Position numbers and translations under genes: made by a program
From: Chitinophagales bacterium
GTDB lineage: Bacteria > Bacteroidota > Bacteroidia > Chitinophagales > LD1
DNA length: 64,000 nucleotides
Reading direction: 5' to 3'
NCBI GenBank assembly: GCA_026129525.1
Contig: JAHCHW010000005.1
Coordinates: forward strand, 1-64,000
Notes under the pieces: generated by a model
Database searches by the model: none
What the model saw: the letters and a program-made list of their open reading frames with translations, nothing else
What the model was told of the DNA's origin: nothing
Part shown: piece after piece, positions 53,274 through 62,900 of the stretch
Layout of the letters: every line of letters starts with the position of its first letter
Position numbering within the stretch: position 1 is the first letter of the stretch

Positions 53274-53891
53274 ATGGCAGGCAACAATTTTACACGCGTT
53301 TTAGTACCCCCCAAAAAGCTAATCGTTATTACCGCGCCCTCCGGAGCGGGGAAATCCACCATCGTAAAAAAACTATTGGTGCATCATCCGGCATTATCGT
53401 TTTCGGTTTCGTGCACCACCCGAGCAAAACGCGATGGTGAAGTAAACGGCAGGCATTACTACTTTATTACGGTAGAAGAATTCAAACAAAAGATTTCGGC
53501 AGGCGAATTTGTAGAGTATGAAGAAGTGTATCCGAACCAGTTTTACGGTACCCTCAAAAGCGAAGTGGAACGCATTTGGAATACCCGCAAAGTAGTACTG
53601 TTTGATATTGATGTAAAAGGCGCATTAAACATTAAAAAGCAGTTTGGCGATGATTGCCTTACTATTTTCATTGCCCCGCCATCGAAAGAGTCGCTGGCTA
53701 ACCGTCTTAAAAACCGCGGCACAGAAACCCCCAAAACTTTAAAGGATAGAATAAAACGCTCGGAAGAAGAGTTGTTGTTTGCCGATAAATTTGATAACAT
53801 CGTAGTAAATAAAGATTTCGATACCGCTTACATGCGCGTAAAAAATCTGATTACTAATTTTCTGAAACCGCAAACACAACACGTGCACTAA
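53274..53891 (+). CDS. gmk: Guanylate kinase
   Basis: 205 residues. P-loop ITAPSGAGKSTIVKKL, GMP-binding SFSVSCTTRAKRDGEVNGRHYYF, EFVEYEEVYPNQFYGTLKSEVE, and the lid/adenine region NRLKNRGTETPKTLKDRIKRSEEEL. It converts GMP to GDP with ATP. It forms an operon with yicC and apaG. Confidence 0.97.
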   Translation: MAGNNFTRVLVPPKKLIVITAPSGAGKSTIVKKLLVHHPALSFSVSCTTRAKRDGEVNGRHYYFITVEEFKQKISAGEFVEYEEVYPNQFYGTLKSEVERIWNTRKVVLFDIDVKGALNIKKQFGDDCLTIFIAPPSKESLANRLKNRGTETPKTLKDRIKRSEEELLFADKFDNIVVNKDFDTAYMRVKNLITNFLKPQTQHVH

Positions 53892-53893
53892 CC

Positions 53894-54280
53894 ATGAAAA
53901 CGCTGATAACACAAGGCATAGAGGTAAACGTGGAAACGTTTTACCAACCCGCCCATTCGCATCCGCACAATGGCAAGTTTGTGTTTGCATACCATATCAG
54001 CATTTCAAATCACAACCTGTTTACCGTTCAGTTGCTCCGCAGAAAATGGCTGGTAACCGATGCTTACACCGATAAACGCATAGTGGAAGGCGAAGGTGTG
54101 GTAGGCAGGCAACCCATACTTTACCCGGGCGATTCGTATCAGTATGTTTCGGGCTGCAACCTTGCCACCCCCATTGGTAAAATGGAAGGTGTTTACTATT
54201 TCGAAAACAAAATAACTCGCGAAATATTTGAAGTAAACGTGCCGGTATTCAAAATGGAAGCCCCCGAAATTCTGAATTAG
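53894..54280 (+). CDS. apaG: Co2+/Mg2+ efflux protein ApaG
   Basis: 128 residues. Fibronectin type III-like fold with the family motifs TQGIEVNVETFYQPAHSHP, FAYHISISNHN, VVGRQPILYPGDSYQYVSGCNLATPIGKMEGVYYF. It starts 2 bases after the gmk stop, so it is co-translated. ApaG proteins are linked to metal resistance and ApaH; the biochemical role is unsettled. Confidence 0.93.
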   Translation: MKTLITQGIEVNVETFYQPAHSHPHNGKFVFAYHISISNHNLFTVQLLRRKWLVTDAYTDKRIVEGEGVVGRQPILYPGDSYQYVSGCNLATPIGKMEGVYYFENKITREIFEVNVPVFKMEAPEILN

Positions 54281-54332
54281 ATTTTTCGCTTCTGCTTTTT
54301 TATTACTTTAGACCTTCAATAAACAAACTACT

Positions 54333-54707
54333 ATGAGAAAATTATTTGTTAGCCTTTCGTTGGTGCTTGCTGTTTTTGTTGCCGGTGCCCAATCAAGAAC
54401 CGAATCGGGTGCAGCCGGAAGCGCACCAAAAACCATTGAACAAAAAGTTGATGAAGCAATGGTAAAAATTACAGAGAAACTGAGCCTTACTTCGCAACAA
54501 CAAAGCCGCATTAAACCCTTAATGAGCGATTTCTTTAAAACCAAAGACCAAATGAGCGCTCTAAAAGAAAGCAACAACGAGGAGTACCGCGCTAAAATGA
54601 CTACTGCTGCCGAAGCACTTATTGCAAAACTGAAAACTATTTTAGATGCTAAGCAAGTAACCGCATTCAACAATCTGCTTGAACAATACCGCGCAGAGAG
54701 AAACTAA
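54333..54707 (+). CDS. Small secreted helical protein (Spy/CpxP-like)
   Basis: 124 residues with a signal peptide (LSLVLAVFVAGAQS). The mature chain is charged and alpha-helical: KVDEAMVKITEKLSLTSQQQSRIKPLMSDFF, then LKESNNEEYRAKMTTAAEALIAKLKTILDAKQVTAFNNLL, which contains the LTxxQ-type start of the Spy/CpxP periplasmic chaperone fold. It may protect periplasmic proteins. It is followed by a terminator; the spacing to apaG (about 50 bases) and a TACTTTAG box suggest its own promoter. Confidence 0.7.
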   Translation: MRKLFVSLSLVLAVFVAGAQSRTESGAAGSAPKTIEQKVDEAMVKITEKLSLTSQQQSRIKPLMSDFFKTKDQMSALKESNNEEYRAKMTTAAEALIAKLKTILDAKQVTAFNNLLEQYRAERN

Positions 54708-54728
54708 CGTCATTATCATATTTAATGA

Positions 54729-54757
54729 GAAGCCCTGCTTAATGCGGGGCTTTTTTG
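54729..54757 (+). terminator. Terminator of the Spy-like gene
   Basis: AGCCCTGC, loop TTAAT, GCGGGGCT (one G.U), then TTTTTTG. Confidence 0.85.
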
Positions 54758-54847
54758 TTTGCCGCATTTCGGATTTTAACCAAGTCGGTTTTTTGCCAAC
54801 TGTATCTAATGTTATCTGCAAAGCCTCCTTGCCAATAGCTAAGCATA

Positions 54848-54887
54848 CAAAAACGAACCCGCCCTTGCGTTGCTGCGAGGGCGGGTT
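54848..54887 (-). terminator. hppA terminator
   Basis: Stem AACCCGCCCT / AGGGCGGGTT, 10 bp perfect, extending into the loop side; on the minus strand it is followed by CGTTTTTG. It lies 39 bases past the hppA stop. Confidence 0.85.
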
Positions 54888-54925
54888 ACAAGGTCTGATC
54901 TTGGTCAGACTATATTTAACTTGTT

Positions 54926-57145
54926 TTACGCAAACAAACTTTTTATCGCTTCAACGATAGTAGAAGCGTGTCCACCTTTAGTTACTGCTATAAGCGGTGC
55001 AATGGTTAAACCCACCAACGATGAAAGTTTAATCAGGATATTCATAGAAGGACCCGAAGTGTCTTTAAAAGGGTCGCCTACAGTATCGCCCACCACAGCG
55101 GCTTTATGCGGTTCCGATTTTTTGTAGAATACTTCCTTCTTTCCGTTCACTTCAATTTCAATCCCCTTTTCGAATGATTTTTTGGCATTGTCCCAAGCAC
55201 CACCGGCATTGTTTTGGAAGATAGCCCAAAGCACACCACTCACGGTTACACCTGCCATATAAGCACCCAATGCTTCGGCACCCATAACTAAACCAACGGC
55301 TATAGGAGTAACAATGGTAATAACACCCGGAGCAATCATTTCGCGCAAGGCTGCTTTGGTAGAAATTTCTACGCACTTGCCGTACTCCGGTGTTCCTGTT
55401 CCTTCTAATATTCCCGGAATTTCGCGGAACTGTCTGCGTACTTCGTTTACCATATCCATAGCGGCTTTGCCTACGCTGTTCATGGCTAAAGCAGAGAATA
55501 CCACCGGAATCATTCCACCGATGAACAACGCTGCCAATACTTTTGCGTTGAAAATGTTGATGCCGTCAATACCCGTAATGTTTACATAAGCTGCAAACAA
55601 AGCAAGCGCAGTTAACGCTGCCGAAGCAATGGCAAATCCTTTTCCGATAGCAGCAGTAGTGTTACCTACTGAATCGAGAATATCCGTCTTTTCACGAACC
55701 TCTTTTGGCAGTTCACTCATTTCGGCAATACCACCGGCATTGTCGGCAATAGGGCCAAACGCATCAATTGCCAATTGCATGGCAGTGGTAGCCATCATGG
55801 CTGCTGCTGCAATACCTACTCCATAAAAACCGGCAAAAGAATAAGAAGCCCAAATAGCACCCGCAAAAAGTATAACCGGATAAGCCGTTGAAAGCATTCC
55901 TGTTCCCAATCCGGCAATAATGTTAGTGGCAGCACCTGTAGCCGATTTTTGAACAATAGCTACAACCGGACCTTTGCCAAGCCCTGTGTAATACTCGGTA
56001 ATAAAAGAAATAACCGCACCCACTACCATACCCACACACACGGCATAAAACACGTTGATGCGCGCAATGGTAGTAGCCACACCGTTCAACGTCATGTTAA
56101 TGGTTTCGGGAAGCATGGCGTTGATAAGAAAGAAAGAAGCCACCAATGCAATAGCGATAGAGCCCCAGTTGCCCATGTTCAGCGCACTTTGCACTTTGTC
56201 GGTAGTTGCTTGTCCGTCATCTTTTACGTTCACTAACCAGCTACCTACAATAGAAGCTACAATACCAATGCCCGCAATAGTTACGGGAAGAAGAATAGCA
56301 CCAATACCACCAAAGTTATCTACGATGCCCGGGTTGTCTTTAATCAAATAGTTACCAAGAACCATTGATGCAAGCACAGTAGCCACGTACGAACCGAAAA
56401 GGTCGGCACCCATACCGGCTACATCGCCTACATTATCGCCCACGTTATCGGCAATGGTTGCAGGGTTGCGCGGGTCATCTTCAGGGATGCCTGCCTCTAC
56501 TTTACCTACAAGGTCAGCACCTACGTCAGCCGCTTTGGTGTAAATACCACCGCCTACGCGGGCAAACAAAGCGATTGATTCGGCACCGAAACTAAATCCG
56601 GTTAACACTTCCAACACACGCGTCATTTCATCTGTTCCGCCACCATTGGCAAAACTTCCGCCCATAAACATGTTGTAAAAGATTACGAACAGCACGCTCA
56701 AGCCAAGCACCGCCAAACCGGCAACACCCAAGCCCATTACAGTTCCACCGCCAAACGAAACTTTTAATGCTTTAGCTAATGAAGTTTTAGCCGCTTGCGT
56801 AGTGCGAACATTGGCTTTGGTGGCAATACGCATACCAATAAATCCTGCCAGGGCAGAAAACACACAGCCTGTAACAAACGAAGCCACAATAAGAATATGC
56901 GAATGTGCTGCTACTTTCTCCACTTGCGAAAGCACGCCTAAACCAATACCGGCAAGCACCACATAGATGGCAAGTATGCGATACTCGGCTTTGAGGAACG
57001 CCATAGCTCCCTCGGCTATGTTGTTGGCAATGCCGCTCATTTTGCTGTCACCGGCATCTTGCTTGGTTACCCAACTGCTCAGGTAAGCCATATAAGCAAG
57101 CGCCACTAATCCGAACACGGGAAGGATGTAAATCAGGTTTTCCAT
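54926..57145 (-). CDS. hppA: Membrane-bound ion-translocating pyrophosphatase (K+-dependent type)
   Basis: 739 residues with about 16 membrane helices. It hydrolyses pyrophosphate and pumps H+ or Na+ across the membrane. The active-site blocks are [40 protein letters not shown] and the C-terminal [20 protein letters not shown]. The [10 protein letters not shown] motif (about residues 493-502) has Ala where K+-independent enzymes have Lys, so it should need K+; many such enzymes pump Na+, but the specificity is not settled here. The -7 box and leader hairpin lie upstream. Confidence 0.95.
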   Translation of the reverse strand: MENLIYILPVFGLVALAYMAYLSSWVTKQDAGDSKMSGIANNIAEGAMAFLKAEYRILAIYVVLAGIGLGVLSQVEKVAAHSHILIVASFVTGCVFSALAGFIGMRIATKANVRTTQAAKTSLAKALKVSFGGGTVMGLGVAGLAVLGLSVLFVIFYNMFMGGSFANGGGTDEMTRVLEVLTGFSFGAESIALFARVGGGIYTKAADVGADLVGKVEAGIPEDDPRNPATIADNVGDNVGDVAGMGADLFGSYVATVLASMVLGNYLIKDNPGIVDNFGGIGAILLPVTIAGIGIVASIVGSWLVNVKDDGQATTDKVQSALNMGNWGSIAIALVASFFLINAMLPETINMTLNGVATTIARINVFYAVCVGMVVGAVISFITEYYTGLGKGPVVAIVQKSATGAATNIIAGLGTGMLSTAYPVILFAGAIWASYSFAGFYGVGIAAAAMMATTAMQLAIDAFGPIADNAGGIAEMSELPKEVREKTDILDSVGNTTAAIGKGFAIASAALTALALFAAYVNITGIDGINIFNAKVLAALFIGGMIPVVFSALAMNSVGKAAMDMVNEVRRQFREIPGILEGTGTPEYGKCVEISTKAALREMIAPGVITIVTPIAVGLVMGAEALGAYMAGVTVSGVLWAIFQNNAGGAWDNAKKSFEKGIEIEVNGKKEVFYKKSEPHKAAVVGDTVGDPFKDTSGPSMNILIKLSSLVGLTIAPLIAVTKGGHASTIVEAIKSLFA

Positions 57146-57209
57146 GAAAAAGTAAATTGTTATTGGTTAAAAGTTAATCGTAAAACTGCACCTTGTTAAA
57201 AAAGGTCGG

Positions 57210-57217
57210 CAAATATA
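57210..57217 (-). promoter_or_regulatory. -7 promoter element of hppA
   Basis: Minus strand TATATTTG, directly followed by CCG and an ACCTT ... AAGGT hairpin, the same arrangement as the yceD and tRNA promoters. No good TTG at -33 (TTCC instead). Confidence 0.5.
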
Positions 57218-57379
57218 GGATTTGCGGGGAATTGTGGAAGAAAGCCAGAGTCCTCTGTATTCTTTAAACAAATACAATGCTCACCTACTCCTTCACCAAC
57301 TTTTTAACCGACCGCATTCCTTGCGGGGCTTTATGCCCTTAGCCGTATTTAATTACCTTCGCACCCTTTCAAAAGAACT

Positions 57380-59182
57380 ATGCGTAATCAAAATATCCGC
57401 AACATTGCCATTATTGCCCACGTTGACCACGGCAAAACCACCCTCGTTGACAAAATCCTCCACCAGTGCTCGCTTTTCCGCGAAAACCAGCAAACCGGTG
57501 AACTGATACTCGACAACAACGAACTGGAGCGCGAGCGCGGCATTACCATTCTTGCCAAAAATGTGTCGGTTGAATACAAGGACATAAAGATTAACATTAT
57601 TGATACCCCCGGGCACGCTGACTTTGGCGGTGAAGTAGAGCGCGTGCTAAACATGGCTGACGGGGTGCTGTTGCTGGTGGATGCCTTTGAAGGACCCATG
57701 CCCCAAACCCGCTATGTGCTTTCCAAAGCATTGGCGTTGGGCAAAAAACCTATTCTGGTTATCAATAAAGTAGATAAAGAAAATTGCCGCCCCGATGAAG
57801 TGCACGAATCTGTTTTCGACCTCATGTTTGCGCTCGAGGCTACCGAAGACCAGTTGAATTTTCCTACCGTGTACGGTAGCGCCAAACGCGGATGGATGGG
57901 TGCCGACTGGCGCCACCCGGCAGAAGATGTAGTGTATTTGCTCGATACCATTATCGGACACATTCCCGCACCCATTATTAAGGAAGGAACCACGCAAATG
58001 CAGGTTACTTCACTCGATTATTCATCGTACATAGGGCGTATTGCCGTAGGCAGAGTGGCGCGCGGAAGTATTGCTGCAGGGCAGCAGGTATCGTTAGTTA
58101 AGCGCGATGGGCGCATACAGAAATCGAAGATAAAGGAGTTGTATGTGTTCAGCGGGTTGGGAAAAATGAAAGCCGAAAAAGCCGAATGCGGAGATATATG
58201 TGCCGTGGTAGGTATTGAAGGCTTTGAAATTGGCGACACCATTGCCGACTTTGAAAAGCCCGAAGCGCTGCCGCCCATTCATATTGATGAGCCGACCATG
58301 AGTATGATTTTCACTACCAACACTTCGCCATTCTTCGGTAAAGAAGGAAAGCACGTTACCTCGCAAAAAATACGCGAGCGTTTGCAAAAAGAGTTGGAAA
58401 AAAACTTGGCGCTACGGGTAGAAGACACCGAAAGTGCCGATACCTTCCGCGTTTTCGGAAGAGGTATTCTCCACCTGTCGGTACTTATTGAAACCATGCG
58501 TAGAGAAGGCTACGAACTTTCTATTGGCAACCCGCGCGTGATTACCAAAGAAATTGACGGCATGAAATGCGAGCCGATAGAAATTCTAACTATTGATGCT
58601 CCCGAAGGCGTTGCCGGAAAGTGTATTGAACTGATTACCCAGCGCAAAGGCGAAATGCTGGTAATGGAGCCCAAAGGCGACATGATGCACATTGAGTTTG
58701 AAATTCCTTCGCGCGGTATTATCGGCTTGCGAACCCTCATATTAAACTCCACCGCAGGCGAAGCCATTATGGCGCACCGCTTTAAGGAATACAAACCCTG
58801 GAGGGGCGATATTCCTTCGCGCATTAACGGAACACTAATTGCCAAAGAAGCCGGACGCGCTACCGCTTACACCATGGATAAGCTGCAAGATCGCGGCAAG
58901 TTTTTTATTGAGCCGGGTGTTGATATTTACGAAGGGCAAATTGTAGGTGAGAACAATAAAGACAACGATTTGGTGCTGAACCTTTGTGCCGCCAAGCAGC
59001 TAACCAACTTTCGCGCTGCGGGCAGCGATGATAAAGCTACCCTTCCGCCACCCGTGCGTATGAGCTTGGAAGAAGCCATGGAATACATACAGGAAGATGA
59101 GTATGTAGAGGTAACTCCGAAAAGCATTCGCTTGCGCAAAATTTACCTGAACGAAAACGATCGCAAGCGTTTCTCCAAGTAA
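57380..59182 (+). CDS. typA: Translational GTPase BipA/TypA
   Basis: 600 residues. G1 [14 protein letters not shown]2 ERERGITI, G3 DTPGHADF, G4 NKVDK, followed by EF-Tu domain II, EF-G domains III/V ([29 protein letters not shown]) and the BipA-specific C-terminal domain ([24 protein letters not shown]). It acts on the 70S ribosome in stress and assembly. There is a TACCTTCG box 12 bases before the ATG, so the leader is short. Confidence 0.97.
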   Translation: MRNQNIRNIAIIAHVDHGKTTLVDKILHQCSLFRENQQTGELILDNNELERERGITILAKNVSVEYKDIKINIIDTPGHADFGGEVERVLNMADGVLLLVDAFEGPMPQTRYVLSKALALGKKPILVINKVDKENCRPDEVHESVFDLMFALEATEDQLNFPTVYGSAKRGWMGADWRHPAEDVVYLLDTIIGHIPAPIIKEGTTQMQVTSLDYSSYIGRIAVGRVARGSIAAGQQVSLVKRDGRIQKSKIKELYVFSGLGKMKAEKAECGDICAVVGIEGFEIGDTIADFEKPEALPPIHIDEPTMSMIFTTNTSPFFGKEGKHVTSQKIRERLQKELEKNLALRVEDTESADTFRVFGRGILHLSVLIETMRREGYELSIGNPRVITKEIDGMKCEPIEILTIDAPEGVAGKCIELITQRKGEMLVMEPKGDMMHIEFEIPSRGIIGLRTLILNSTAGEAIMAHRFKEYKPWRGDIPSRINGTLIAKEAGRATAYTMDKLQDRGKFFIEPGVDIYEGQIVGENNKDNDLVLNLCAAKQLTNFRAAGSDDKATLPPPVRMSLEEAMEYIQEDEYVEVTPKSIRLRKIYLNENDRKRFSK

Positions 59183-59188
59183 ACACAT

Positions 59189-59221
59189 AAAAAAACCGCG
59201 AAGGACTTTCGCGGTTTTTTT
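59189..59221. terminator. Terminator between typA and a minus-strand lipoprotein gene
   Basis: CCGCGAA / TTCGCGG stem with A6 before and T7 after, loop GGACT. Works in both directions. Confidence 0.88.
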
Positions 59222-59239
59222 ATGTCAGTAAAAGTTTGA

Positions 59240-59788
59240 TTACTTGGCTTTAACTGTGTATTCCAACTTGCCTTCTTTAAGTTTCATACAAATTGGCGCA
59301 CCGCTGCCATTTTTATTGGTAACGCGCAATACAATTTCCAACACATTTTCCGATAACAGCGCTTTTAAATCGGTTCCGTTTATGTTTAACGTTACCTCGG
59401 TAGCGTTGTTGGCTATGTTGCCTACATAAGCTACTTGTATGGCTTCACTCATAGAGGCACCGGGCTTGCGAACATACACCTCAAAGCCGCTTATGTCATT
59501 AAACGTAGCAGCAGTAGTGGTTACTTCAGCTTTTATCTGACTCACTTTGGCGTTCTTAACTTTTTCCAAATCGAAACTTACGCCTGCCGCCTGAAATGCC
59601 GCCTGCACATCTGATTTACTTAGGCTGAATACATAAACGGTGGTACCTTCAAAACTGGAATAGCTGAGGCATTGATTTATTTCATCCATGTTTTGGATAA
59701 CAATTACATCCGATTGATTGCAGGATGAAACAGTGAAAGCAACAACTGCAACAGCAATTACTGCAAATGCGGTAATAAGTTTTTTCAT
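59240..59788 (-). CDS. Predicted lipoprotein of unknown function
   Basis: 182 residues with lipobox FTVSSC (Cys23). The mature chain is mostly beta-strand with a repeated hydrophobic alternation (VYVFSLSKSDVQAAFQAAGVSFD, VTLNINGTDLKALLSENVLEIVLRVTN). There is no catalytic motif. It is probably a surface or periplasmic structural protein. Its own promoter is visible: TTG-20-TACTTTCG. Confidence 0.7.
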   Translation of the reverse strand: MKKLITAFAVIAVAVVAFTVSSCNQSDVIVIQNMDEINQCLSYSSFEGTTVYVFSLSKSDVQAAFQAAGVSFDLEKVKNAKVSQIKAEVTTTAATFNDISGFEVYVRKPGASMSEAIQVAYVGNIANNATEVTLNINGTDLKALLSENVLEIVLRVTNKNGSGAPICMKLKEGKLEYTVKAK

Positions 59789-59809
59789 GTTGGTGTTTTT
59801 TTAGTAATC

Positions 59810-59840
59810 CGAAAGTAGTCGGAAAGTTTGAAATGCCCAA
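59810..59840 (-). promoter_or_regulatory. Promoter of the 59240 lipoprotein gene
   Basis: Minus strand TTG (59840-59838), 20-bp spacer, TACTTTCG (59817-59810), 22 bases before the ATG. Confidence 0.5.
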
Positions 59841-59923
59841 TTGAAAATTTGCCTTCAGCAATTTTCGGACCCGTTTATGGAAAATTGAAATGACTTCATC
59901 TAAGCAGCATAATCTGCTATGCT

Positions 59924-62900
59924 ATGAAGAGGATTGCTCAACCTTTTTCGGCAATAACAGTGGTTCTGTTGTCAGCAACAGCCGTTATTGCCGCCATTAC
60001 AACCGCCAACACCGTTTCAGTTTTCGAAAACGATTTTGTAAAAACACTCAAAGAGAAATTCCAAAAATTTCACAACAGCGTTTCGCAGGACAGAGTGTAT
60101 GTGCAAACCGATAAAACCTTTTACAAGCCGGGCGAAACGGTTTGGTTTACCGCCTACCTGCGCGATGATGCTACCCTGAAACCTTCCGGCAATTCCGACA
60201 TTATTCACGTAGAACTGATAACACCCAAAGGCTCTACCGCCCGCCACTACAAACTGGTGGCAAAAAACGGAACCGCACAGGGCGATTTTGATTTAACGGG
60301 CTACGTAGGCGGTATTTACAAACTGAAAGCCTACACCCAATGGCAGAAGAACGATGAGAATGCGTTGCTGTTTGAGAAAGAAATTACCGTGCAAAGCGTG
60401 GTAATGCCCCGCCTTAAAATGAAAATGGAGTTCGAGAAAAAGGCTTATGGCAAAGGCGATGAAGTGGTGGTGAAGTTGGAACTGAACACCAACGAGAACA
60501 AACCGCTCGCTAATAAAAAGGTAAAATTCAAAGTGCAGTTAGCCGGAAAAGATTTAGAAGAAAAATCGGTTACAACCGATGCCGCAGGGAAAGTGAATTT
60601 GAAATTCAATTTGCCAAAGGAATTGAACACCATTGACGGCATAGTAAATGCCCTGATTGATTTTGAAGGTAGCACCGAAAGCGTTTCGCGCAGCATTCCC
60701 ATTGTGCTTAACGATATTAAGCTGGAGTTTTTTCCGGAAGGTGGCGATATGGTGAGCGGTATGAATTCGCGCGTGGCTTTCCGTGCTGTAAACGAATTTG
60801 AAAAAGCAGCCGATGTGGAGGGAATTATTGTGGACTCCAAAGGCGCTTTCATGCAGCAGTTTTCGAGTTTTCACTTTGGCATGGGCGCATTTGATTTTGT
60901 GCCTAAAGCCGGAGAAACCTACAAAGCAAGAATTACCAAACCCGAAGGCATTTTGAAAGAATACAATTTGCCTGAAGCTTTGAAAGCGGGTTATGTAATG
61001 AAAGCAAACACATCAGCCGATAAAATTTCTGTTGTCGTCAATTCCTTCCGCGATGAAACCCTTTCGGTAGTAGCACAGGGCAGAGGAAAAATTCACTACG
61101 CCAAATCGTTTAATGCACTGAAAGGCGAAAATTTACTTTCCATCAGCACTGCCAATTTTCCGATCGGCATTACACAGCTTACCTTGTTCGACAGCAAAGG
61201 CATTGCCCGCAGCGAGCGATTGGTTTTTGTGAACAGCCAAAAGCAACTCAGCATTTCAACAACCACCGATAAGCAACAATACCAACCACGCGAAAAAGTG
61301 AGCATGAACATTCGGGTAACCGATGAAGAAGGTTTGCCGGTGCCCGGTAATTTTTCATTGTCGGTAGTGGACGATAACCTGCTTTCGTTTGCCGATGATA
61401 AACAAGGCAACATCCTTTCAAAAATTCTTTTGGAACCCGAACTGAAAGAGAAAGTAGAAGAAGCCAATTTCTATTTTGACAGAAAAGAGGCGAAAGCCGA
61501 AAAAGCACTCGATTATTTATTGATGACCAGCGGCTGGAGGCGATACACGTGGAAACAGATAGAGGAGAACAACATCCCCATTGTTCAGCATAATGCTGAA
61601 AAAGCTATCGTAAGCGGAGCGGTGTACGATGCGTATGCCGGTCAGCCGTTGAGTGGCGCCACCGTAAAATTGAAAAACGGAAACAAAAGCACGGTTACCA
61701 ACCGCGAAGGCAAATTCACCTTAAGCGGCTTCGACATTTCGCAACACAACCAACTCGAAATTTCAGCGCCCGATTTTACTGCCTCCACACAAACCCTTTA
61801 CGATTACACCACTTCGGGTTATTACTATTTGTATAACAACAAACATGTGTACCGCTACTACGATATGGCTCCGGCAATGGGAGTTGGCTGTGGCAACGGA
61901 ATGGGAAGAGCGGAAGTAAAAACCATGAAAAAGGGAGTGGCTAAACAGCAGGAAGATGTATTTAACCTGCAAGATGCCGATATGTTTTTTGAAGCAGACG
62001 TGGCTGCTGCTGATGCCGATGTAGCGCCAACCGAAAAAGAAAAAGAGCAGAAAGAAAATAATGAAACAAAGCAGGATAAACTGGAAGAAGCCAAAACGGG
62101 CGATCTGCGTGCAGCCGAGTTAATGGCTTTCGACAAAAACATGGAAGGGCAAAGCAAGGTTACGTACTACCGCGCCAAAGAATTTCCGAAAAAGAAATAT
62201 TCCGCAGCCGACAGCACCCGCAACCATTTCGCCTCTACCGTTTACTGGAACGGCAACATACAAACCGACCGCAACGGACGCGCTAAAGTGGAGTTTACAA
62301 CCAACGATTTGATTTCTTCTTTCAAAACAACCATTGAAGGTTTTGGCGATGACGGCTCAATAGGCAGAACGGAATATTCCTTCACTACTAATCAGCCATT
62401 TTCAATGGATGTGAAAGTGCCGACTGAATTAGTGGCAGGTGATAAACTTTTTATTCCCGTGTTTTTGAAGAACACTACTTCTTCCAACATCAACGGAAGA
62501 ATGGTGATCGTTTCGCCCAAGCAACTGAACATTCTTACTAAAACAAACGATGTAAGCATTGCCGCCAACGAAACAAAAGTAATTTACTTAGAAGCCACCG
62601 CCACCAACGAAATAGGCAACGGTAATCTGGAAGTGAAGTTTGTTTCCGGCTCGGCAAACGATGTGTTTACGAAAGAAATTAAAGTGGTGGCAAAAGGTTT
62701 TCCGGCAAACATTTCACTAAGCGGACAGGATTTGAGCAAAGAATTTTTCATCAACCCTGTAAACGTAGTGCCGGGTTCTATGAAGGTAACTTTCACCGCT
62801 TACCCGAACATTATGAGCGAACTGATGAGCGGAGTGGATGCCATTTTGCGCGAGCCGTACGGATGTTTTGAGCAGACTTCTTCGTCCAACTATCCGAACA

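Noticed and set aside
59890-60114. 74-codon frame at the start of the A2M gene
   Set aside because: Out of frame with the A2M protein, whose MG2 motif is clear from 60104; the short frame has no meaningful text.
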